From the NCBI GenBank assembly GCA_900109435.1, contig FNZT01000015.1, positions 22,532 through 86,531 on the forward strand: a DNA stretch of 64,000 nt. The letters are read 5' to 3'. A program made the translations under genes and the position numbers. A model generated the notes under the pieces. The model saw only the letters and a list, made by a program, of their open reading frames with translations. It was not told where the DNA came from and did no database searches. Positions 59,455-64,000 of this stretch are shown piece after piece. The stretch's first letter is position 1. Each line of letters starts with the position of its first letter. Origin of the DNA: Ruminococcus sp. YRD2003 (GTDB lineage: Bacteria > Bacillota > Clostridia > Oscillospirales > Ruminococcaceae).

Positions 59455-60061
59455 AGAGTCTATCCTAAAATTTGTGTAAACCTCTGAAGTAGTGTATAAT
59501 AGAAGAGACACTACTTCGGAGGTTTTAATTATGAGCAGAAGGCGAAGAAACGAAACAGAAGAGCAGCGAGCAAGAAGAGAGCTGATAAGCGATTTTCTGT
59601 CGGCAGCGAATATCCAGAGCATGGACGATATCCATGAACTGTTCAAGGAAGCACTTGCCGGATTTATGGAAGGGAGCCTTGAATCAGAGCTTGATTCTGA
59701 GCTTGGATACGAGCCGTATGACGTTAAGAACAAGGAAACTGATAATAGCCGTAATGGTCACAGCAAGAAGACTCTTCGCACCAGTATGGGCAAGGTGGAT
59801 ATCGAAGTGCCTCGTGACAGAAACGGCGAATTTGAACCAAAGATACTGCCTAAGAATCAGACAAGCATCTCTCAGGATATGGAGAACAAGATCATCTCTA
59901 TGTACGCCAAGGGAATGTCTACGTCCGATATTGAGGACCATATCCGTGATATTTACGGTCTGGAGATATCTGATACTACCGTCAGCCGTATCACAGACAA
60001 GGTCCTCCCTGTTGCAAAGGAATGGCAGCAAAGACCGCTTGAAAGCGTCTATATGCTCGAA
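59455..60061 (+). mobile_element. IS256-family element, 5' part only
   Basis: The left end and first 177 codons of an IS256-type transposase. The terminal region near 59455-59480 (TATCCTAAAATTTGTGTAAA) is the usual end type. A 17-bp hairpin (59478-59494 with 59509-59525, one G-T pair) hides the ribosome site, the known guard against read-through transcription. The transposase frame breaks inside PLESVY at about 60057, before the first catalytic Asp, and no right end was found. The copy is dead. Confidence 0.82.
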
Positions 60062-60676
60062 TCTAAAAATCATAACAATTCCTCACACAAACAAAATAAA
60101 GCGTCAATGGACACATTGGAAGATCCTATACTAAAGAAGAAAATCAAAGCACTAAAAAGAGACGGATATAGTGACGAGGAAATAGAAAAAGAATATGGGA
60201 AATTATATATTGGACTTATTACTACAGATTCATATACTACACGTCGGCTCAAGTTTAAACCGCCTATTCCGCCTTCGTATAATGGAGGCTTCATAAAAAA
60301 TATGATAAAAAAAATGAGCTATGAGGAAGAAGTGCATTCTTTTGAATTAAGAAAAGCAAAAATAGAGGATATTCTCAGCTATGAAGACAGATATATCATC
60401 GACAAAGACTGGATTTATTTTATAAATAAATCCAGTCGCAAAATAGAGGTTGAACCCTCTCATCGTGGTGTGAGATTGTATGCATCTGATGTCCCTAAGC
60501 CAGAATATATGGACGTGATTTATTATTGCCTTTGTCGAATTCGTGTGGATGCAAGTGACCCTGAGGAAACGATTTTTGAAGATGTGAATGGGCGCAGTTA
60601 TATAAATATTAACGACGGAATGATTTATTTTATGGATTCAAAGTGTAATAAAAGGAAGATGCCCTTACCACTCTAA
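59531..60676 (+). CDS. Chimeric ORF: IS256 transposase N-terminus fused to unknown protein
   Basis: One 381-codon frame. Residues 1-177 are the DNA-binding half of an IS256 transposase (MSRRRRNETEEQRARRELI, YAKGMSTSDIEDHIRDIYG, KEWQQRPLESVY). From residue 178 the sequence is AT-rich and unrelated (KALKRDGYSDEEIEKEYGK, FKPPIPPSYNGG, WIYFINKSSRKIEVEPS). The tail probably belonged to another gene whose start was deleted when sequences joined at about 60061. It is in frame, so a fusion product could be made behind the guarded ribosome site, but selection for it is unproven. Confidence 0.65.
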   Translation: MSRRRRNETEEQRARRELISDFLSAANIQSMDDIHELFKEALAGFMEGSLESELDSELGYEPYDVKNKETDNSRNGHSKKTLRTSMGKVDIEVPRDRNGEFEPKILPKNQTSISQDMENKIISMYAKGMSTSDIEDHIRDIYGLEISDTTVSRITDKVLPVAKEWQQRPLESVYMLESKNHNNSSHKQNKASMDTLEDPILKKKIKALKRDGYSDEEIEKEYGKLYIGLITTDSYTTRRLKFKPPIPPSYNGGFIKNMIKKMSYEEEVHSFELRKAKIEDILSYEDRYIIDKDWIYFINKSSRKIEVEPSHRGVRLYASDVPKPEYMDVIYYCLCRIRVDASDPEETIFEDVNGRSYININDGMIYFMDSKCNKRKMPLPL

Positions 60677-60739
60677 ATGCATAGTTATTACGATCCAAGA
60701 CCGGAAATGTTATGATATAAAAAGCTTAGGAGCGATATT

Positions 60740-61804
60740 ATGCCATTAAAGTTCATCCGTGATGATATAACAAAGCTGAAGGTCGATGCAATAGTAAATG
60801 CTGCGAACACCTCGCTACTTGGCGGTGGAGGTGTTGACGGAGCGATACATCGTGTAGCAGGTCCGAAACTGCTGGACGAGTGCAGAAAACTCGGTGGCTT
60901 TGAAGTAGGTAAGGCAAAGCTGACCAAGGGCTACAAGCTGCCTGCCGCTCACGTCATACATACTGTCGGACCAGTCTGGAGCGGCGGAAAGAGCAATGAG
61001 CCGAAGTTGCTGCGGAGCTGTTATGAAGAGTGCCTGAAAATAGCTTCTGATAACAAATTTGAAACTATCGCATTTCCGCTTATCTCATCAGGTGCGTATG
61101 GCTATCCAAAGGATCAGGCTTTGAAAATCGCTGTGGACAGTTGTTCAACGTTCCTGAAGACTCATGATATGGATATAACTATCGTGATCTTTGATCGTGA
61201 GTCTTTCGATATCGGCAGAAAGAAACTGAAAGAAATTCAAGCATTTATTGATGATAATTACTATGACGAAACAAGATCGTGGGCTTATTCAGCAGCTGTA
61301 GGTGATGCCGCACCTGTAGGTATTGTCGGCGGTATAACCGAGCCCATCCGTTCATTAATAAAGAAGGCTTCTAATAGCAGAGGTAAAGCTCATACAGTTC
61401 ATTCAGGTTTTCATGTTCGCGAAGAAGCTCGCTCTGAAAGTCTTGAAGATAAACTTAAAATGATCGATGAGAGCTTTTCTGAAATGCTGCTTCGCAAGAT
61501 AGATGAAAAGGGGATGTCCGACTCTGATTGCTATAAAAAGGCGAACGTTGACCGCAAGCTGTTTTCCAAAATCCGCTCAAACAAAGATTATCACCCCAAA
61601 AAGACCACTGCTGTTGCGTTTGCTATAGCTTTAGAACTTGATATCAACGAGACAAAAGAAATGCTCTTAAAAGCAGGCTTCGGACTTTCAAATTCAAGCA
61701 AATTTGACATAATTGTCCGTTATTATATTGAAAGGGGCAATTATGACATCCACGAGATAAACGGAGCTCTTTTCCAGTTCGATCAGGTTTTAATAGGTTC
61801 ATAA
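60740..61804 (+). CDS. Macrodomain protein with C-terminal helix-turn-helix-like domain
   Basis: A 354-residue protein. Residues 1-170 are a macrodomain of the O-acetyl-ADP-ribose deacetylase type, with IVNAANTSLLGGGGVDGAIH forming the ADP-ribose pocket, HTVGPVW and PLISSGAYGYP. Residues 225-354 (DCYKKANVDRKLFSKIRSN, TAVAFAIALELDINETKEML, GNYDIHEINGALFQFD) form the helical domain commonly fused to this macrodomain in Firmicutes. It should bind or hydrolyse ADP-ribose conjugates and may also bind DNA. With the NADAR-like protein it is the second ADP-ribose gene in the window. TTAGGAG precedes the ATG. Confidence 0.92.
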   Translation: MPLKFIRDDITKLKVDAIVNAANTSLLGGGGVDGAIHRVAGPKLLDECRKLGGFEVGKAKLTKGYKLPAAHVIHTVGPVWSGGKSNEPKLLRSCYEECLKIASDNKFETIAFPLISSGAYGYPKDQALKIAVDSCSTFLKTHDMDITIVIFDRESFDIGRKKLKEIQAFIDDNYYDETRSWAYSAAVGDAAPVGIVGGITEPIRSLIKKASNSRGKAHTVHSGFHVREEARSESLEDKLKMIDESFSEMLLRKIDEKGMSDSDCYKKANVDRKLFSKIRSNKDYHPKKTTAVAFAIALELDINETKEMLLKAGFGLSNSSKFDIIVRYYIERGNYDIHEINGALFQFDQVLIGS

Positions 61805-61805
61805 A

Positions 61806-61902
61806 TTGTCGCATTAAAGGCGACCACGAGCCTCTTGAAATATGGTATCATATAATCACAGAAGCAAGAAACAAAGTTACTCCTTACGAAAGGGTGAGCT
61901 GT
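61806..61902 (+). promoter_or_regulatory. Duplicated leader, copy 1: GTCGC/GCGAC operator and promoter region
   Basis: GTCGC-ATTAAAG-GCGAC (61806-61822), then 9 nt, TTGAAA and a GGTATCATATAAT -10 region, ending GAAAGGGTGAGCTG before the ATG at 61903. The whole arrangement recurs at 62450-62554. The inverted repeat precedes the promoter by the same distance in both copies, so it is probably an operator. Confidence 0.6.
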
Positions 61903-62052
61903 ATGACTAAAATGAAGATACCAAAACATATGCCGAAATGCAAGGAATGTCCATATAGACTTGGAATGATAAAATGTGTGAAAAGTCCTTGTCCTGATTG
62001 CATTGCAAGCGGAAAGAAGACCAATCCTTTCAGTTATAGAATAAAGAAGTGA
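61903..62052 (+). CDS. Small Cys-rich protein
   Basis: A 49-residue basic protein with six Cys in three pairs (MPKCKECPYRLG, IKCVKSPCPDCIASG), a likely one- or two-zinc knuckle. Family not recognised. GAAAGGG precedes the ATG; it overlaps nothing and is followed 10 nt later by another Cys-rich small protein, so they share a transcript. Confidence 0.65.
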   Translation: MTKMKIPKHMPKCKECPYRLGMIKCVKSPCPDCIASGKKTNPFSYRIKK

Positions 62053-62062
62053 GGTGAGCAAA

Positions 62063-62278
62063 ATGGCAATTATGCAGTTATCACGCGCTCAGAAATGCTG
62101 TCTGCTCTGCAAACACTGGAATGGTGCAATCGGCAGCACTACTATAAAAATAGTTCGTGGCGGGATGGCATTCACTGCTGACAACAGCGAGAGACATTTC
62201 TGTTTTAAAAAAGGCAGCGGAATAGAAACTTTCCCTACTGCGACCTGCCAGTATTTCAAGCAAAGGTATGAAGACTGA
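62063..62278 (+). CDS. Small Cys-rich protein, four-Cys type
   Basis: A 71-residue protein with AQKCCLLCKHWNG at the start, RHFCFKKG in the middle and ATCQYFKQRYED at the end: a CxxC...C...C zinc-ribbon-like pattern I have seen in Ruminococcus hypothetical proteins. The ATG at 62063 with AGGTGAG is preferred to GTG at 62054. Function unknown. Confidence 0.7.
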   Translation: MAIMQLSRAQKCCLLCKHWNGAIGSTTIKIVRGGMAFTADNSERHFCFKKGSGIETFPTATCQYFKQRYED

Positions 62279-62449
62279 AAACTATTCTCTATTGCAGGAT
62301 CATTTTCCGCAAGCATTAAATCTGATAGACTAAGACACAGTGGTTTCGGCTTTCAAGCAGATGATGTAGAGTTCTATACTCTCTGTTCTGAATGGCTGAA
62401 ACCACTTTTTCTATCGGATCTGAAAAAAATTTTTTCTTTAAGAAAAAAT
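62279..62449 (+). terminator. Long hairpin and terminator downstream of the Cys-rich genes
   Basis: 62339-62355 pairs with 62389-62406 (about 17 bp with one bulge; AGTGGTTTC with GAAACCACT at the base), an inner AGAGT/ACTCT hairpin caps it, and TTTT follows at 62407-62410. It is larger than a plain terminator. No gene is seen in this gap. Confidence 0.6.
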
Positions 62450-62554
62450 GTCGCCTTTACGGCGACCAAATTATTTTTGAAATGTGGTATTATATTTATA
62501 GAAGAATAATCCTACGCAGCACATTTTAATGAAGAGAGTGAAAGGGTGAGCTAT
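62450..62554 (+). promoter_or_regulatory. Duplicated leader, copy 2
   Basis: GTCGCC-TTTAC-GGCGAC (62450-62466), 9-10 nt, TTTGAAATGTGGTATTATA, ending GAAAGGGTGAGCTAT before ATG at 62555; parallel to 61806-61902. The ATG opens only 15 codons (IKELLYAGGCSSC) before a stop, so the gene it once served has been lost. Confidence 0.6.
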
Positions 62555-62807
62555 ATGAATATCAAAGAATTATTATATGCAGGCGGATGTTCTTCTTGTT
62601 GACGATATACAGGAACTTGCCGGAAAAGAAAAAACACAGGACGAGCTCATACTTCTTTTCAATGCGTTCTACGAATCGGGCAAGCGTATCATGATGACTT
62701 CTTCTTTGAAAGAGGGGCATCACGGACTAAAAGAGCGTTTGATAAGTCGTGCTTTCTGGGGAGATCATGCAGAAATCTCCAATTCATATGTTCAGGTTAA
62801 ATATTGA
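62555..62807 (+). pseudogene. Broken junction with a DnaA/DnaC-like AAA+ fragment
   Basis: After the short 62555 frame, a shifted frame from 62577 encodes a 76-residue piece of DnaA-type ATPase: ADVLLVDDIQELAGKEKTQ (Walker B) and NAFYESGKRIMMTSS (sensor 1), ending SNSYVQVKY. Walker A and the DNA-binding domain are absent. It is a fragment, not the chromosomal initiator. Similar core order appears in degenerate form in the 5609-6652 product. Confidence 0.7.
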
Positions 62808-62826
62808 TTAATGTGCGGAGGTGCTT

Positions 62827-63807
62827 ATGACCGTATCTGTATATTCAAGAGAAGCAATCGAACGAATCATAGCAGAAGGCTCATTCCCTGATAATACGGT
62901 AGTTATCTGCTTTTACGATCCCGCGATAAAGCGCATAGACAAGGACTACACTCATGTTGATTACAGCGGAGTGTGCAAGGACGTGTTTTACAGTGAGCTT
63001 GAGGATCTCGATCTTGAAGTTCTCAAGCGCAAGGGATATACATACGATATTTATTTCCCCGAAGCTGACGATATGGCAATGTTTATAGTAAAAGCGCACG
63101 CGTACGGCAAGAATATCATCTGTCAGTGCGAATACGGTCAGAGCAGAAGTGCAGGCTGTGCTGCGGCTATTTTAGAATACTTCTATCACAATGGCATTTC
63201 TATTTTTACAGATTATAAATACTATCCGAATCAGGTAGTGTATCATAAGGTGTACGACGCCATAGAAAGGCAGAAGCGCTACTTCGATAACAAATTCTAT
63301 TTTGCTGCCGATACAGATGTCGCAAAAAAACACATAGCACAATTACATCTCTCCGAGACGCTTATAGCTGATTATAAGCCTGAGAACAGTCATTCAGTCG
63401 TTGATTTCAAAAGCGAGATTGAGAAGCAACTTTCAGAGAGAAATCAGCTTTACTGTACATCCGAAGAAATAATAGACGCCTTGAAGAAAAACAAACAACC
63501 TGTTTATGCTTCGTTTAAGGCGTCTAAGCTTTTCTACCTGTACTTCGGATGGAATCCCGACGGAGTCGGTATACGTTTCAGATACGGCTGCGAGGAGATA
63601 CCCGTTTACATATATTTCAACAAGTATTACTTCAATAACTCTGACCACAGACTGGTATTATACCACCGCAGAACTGACGGAAATCACGGATACAGATTAG
63701 GTTCAAGAGGACATTTCAAATCCTTATCATTTTTCGGAAAGCTCTCATGGGACAGCGAAAGAAAAATGATCGATGCCGTTCCATTGATCATGAGCAATAT
63801 GGCGTAA
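62827..63807 (+). CDS. CX5R phosphatase-like protein with unknown C-terminal domain (copy 4)
   Basis: A 326-residue protein. The N-terminal 150 residues form a dual-specificity-type phosphatase with P-loop QCEYGQSRS (Cys101, Arg107), longer and diverged from the three small island copies. The C-terminal 175 residues (EIIDALKKNKQPVYASF, LYFGWNPDGVGIRFRYG, YHRRTDGNHGYRLGS) match nothing I know. The ATG at 62827 follows CGGAGGTG; an in-frame GTG at 62821 overlaps that site. It lies 38 kb from the main island, so the family is not confined to one cluster. Confidence 0.78.
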   Translation: MTVSVYSREAIERIIAEGSFPDNTVVICFYDPAIKRIDKDYTHVDYSGVCKDVFYSELEDLDLEVLKRKGYTYDIYFPEADDMAMFIVKAHAYGKNIICQCEYGQSRSAGCAAAILEYFYHNGISIFTDYKYYPNQVVYHKVYDAIERQKRYFDNKFYFAADTDVAKKHIAQLHLSETLIADYKPENSHSVVDFKSEIEKQLSERNQLYCTSEEIIDALKKNKQPVYASFKASKLFYLYFGWNPDGVGIRFRYGCEEIPVYIYFNKYYFNNSDHRLVLYHRRTDGNHGYRLGSRGHFKSLSFFGKLSWDSERKMIDAVPLIMSNMA

Positions 63808-63834
63808 CGAGTATTTCCAATTCAAGAAGAATTA

Positions 63835-63868
63835 CAGGGCATTGTCTTCAAACAATGCTCTGTTTTTT
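63835..63868 (+). terminator. Terminator of the last gene
   Basis: CAGGGCATTGT (63835-63845) pairs with ACAATGCTCTG (63852-63862), one G-T pair, followed by six T. The final 130 bases of the window hold nothing I can assign. Confidence 0.85.
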
Positions 63869-64000
63869 ATAATAAAGCGCCGCCACGAAGGCATTATAAA
63901 TAACATTCAAGCATGTCAACAATACCAAAAATGGAACTTATCGACTGTTTAATCTGACAAATAATATGAATTTTTGGCAAATAATAATCAAAAAGTGTTG

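Noticed and set aside
62577-62807. Chromosomal dnaA gene and origin here
   Set aside because: The frame lacks Walker A and the DNA-binding domain; it is a fragment beside other scars, with no DnaA-box cluster noticed.
1-64000. tRNA, rRNA and CRISPR arrays
   Set aside because: No TPsiC-type motifs with acceptor pairing, no rRNA sequence and no regularly spaced direct repeats were seen.

Overview
This window is a 64 kb piece of a low-to-mid GC Firmicutes chromosome. It most resembles a Ruminococcus-type (Oscillospiraceae) gut or rumen anaerobe. That placement is an inference from gene content: a GH3 beta-glucosidase with swapped domain order, a reverse rubrerythrin, an NPKTG-type wall-anchored protein, an AddA-like nuclease, a T-box leader, and strong TTGACA/TATAAT promoters with 17-nt spacers. 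I found no rRNA, tRNA or CRISPR array.

Region 1 (1-3260) holds the 3' part of an AddA-like helicase-nuclease gene and its terminator. Region 2 (3361-25930) is an accessory island. It carries two SLOG-fold proteins, a zeta-toxin-like kinase, RtcB RNA ligase behind a leader peptide and attenuator, three small CX5R phosphatases, two larger proteins whose phosphatase-like N-terminus has lost the catalytic Cys and Arg, a family of variable proteins with a shared EGDI core, a CbxX-type AAA+ ATPase, an alpha/beta hydrolase, a WYL regulator with an LRR-like middle and a C-terminal NADAR-like (DarT1-antitoxin type) domain, a BspA-type LRR protein, an XRE regulator and a metallophosphatase. Four intergenic regions in the island share the same 22-bp palindrome (AAYGTCTT-N6-AAGACATT type) placed just upstream of a -10 box. 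This points to one regulon. The WYL-NADAR protein is the obvious candidate regulator, and NAD or ADP-ribose the obvious candidate ligand chemistry; both are inferences.

Region 3 (25930-31050) begins with a probable structured non-coding RNA closed by an 18-bp stem, with its own promoter and terminator. A likely iron/flavin operon follows (DUF2325, DUF3793, flavodoxin, a Tp47-like wall protein, and a ferric-reductase/FMN-binding membrane protein) behind GTTAG-N6-CTAAC operators. Region 4 (31300-53770) is mostly housekeeping: rubrerythrin with an Fnr-type regulator, a GGDEF/EAL protein, a MinD-like ATPase, mgsA, hisS-aspS, uppP, a Ydj-like SPFH/zinc-ribbon operon, a candidate parS site, GH3 beta-glucosidase, greA, lysS, and a T-box in front of an XRE-cupin-acyl-CoA synthetase.

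Region 5 (53770-64000) is a scarred accessory region. It has an orphan double-glycine-leader peptide, a STAS-aminoglycoside-phosphotransferase-like fusion, a flavin reductase, a TetR remnant, an ECF S component with AraC regulator and a cut-off ABC transporter, a serine recombinase with an in-frame amber codon beside a possible res site, an IS256 transposase cut and fused to foreign sequence, a macrodomain protein, Cys-rich small proteins behind a duplicated leader, a DnaA fragment and a fourth intact CX5R phosphatase. Several genes here are visibly broken, which fits repeated insertion and deletion.
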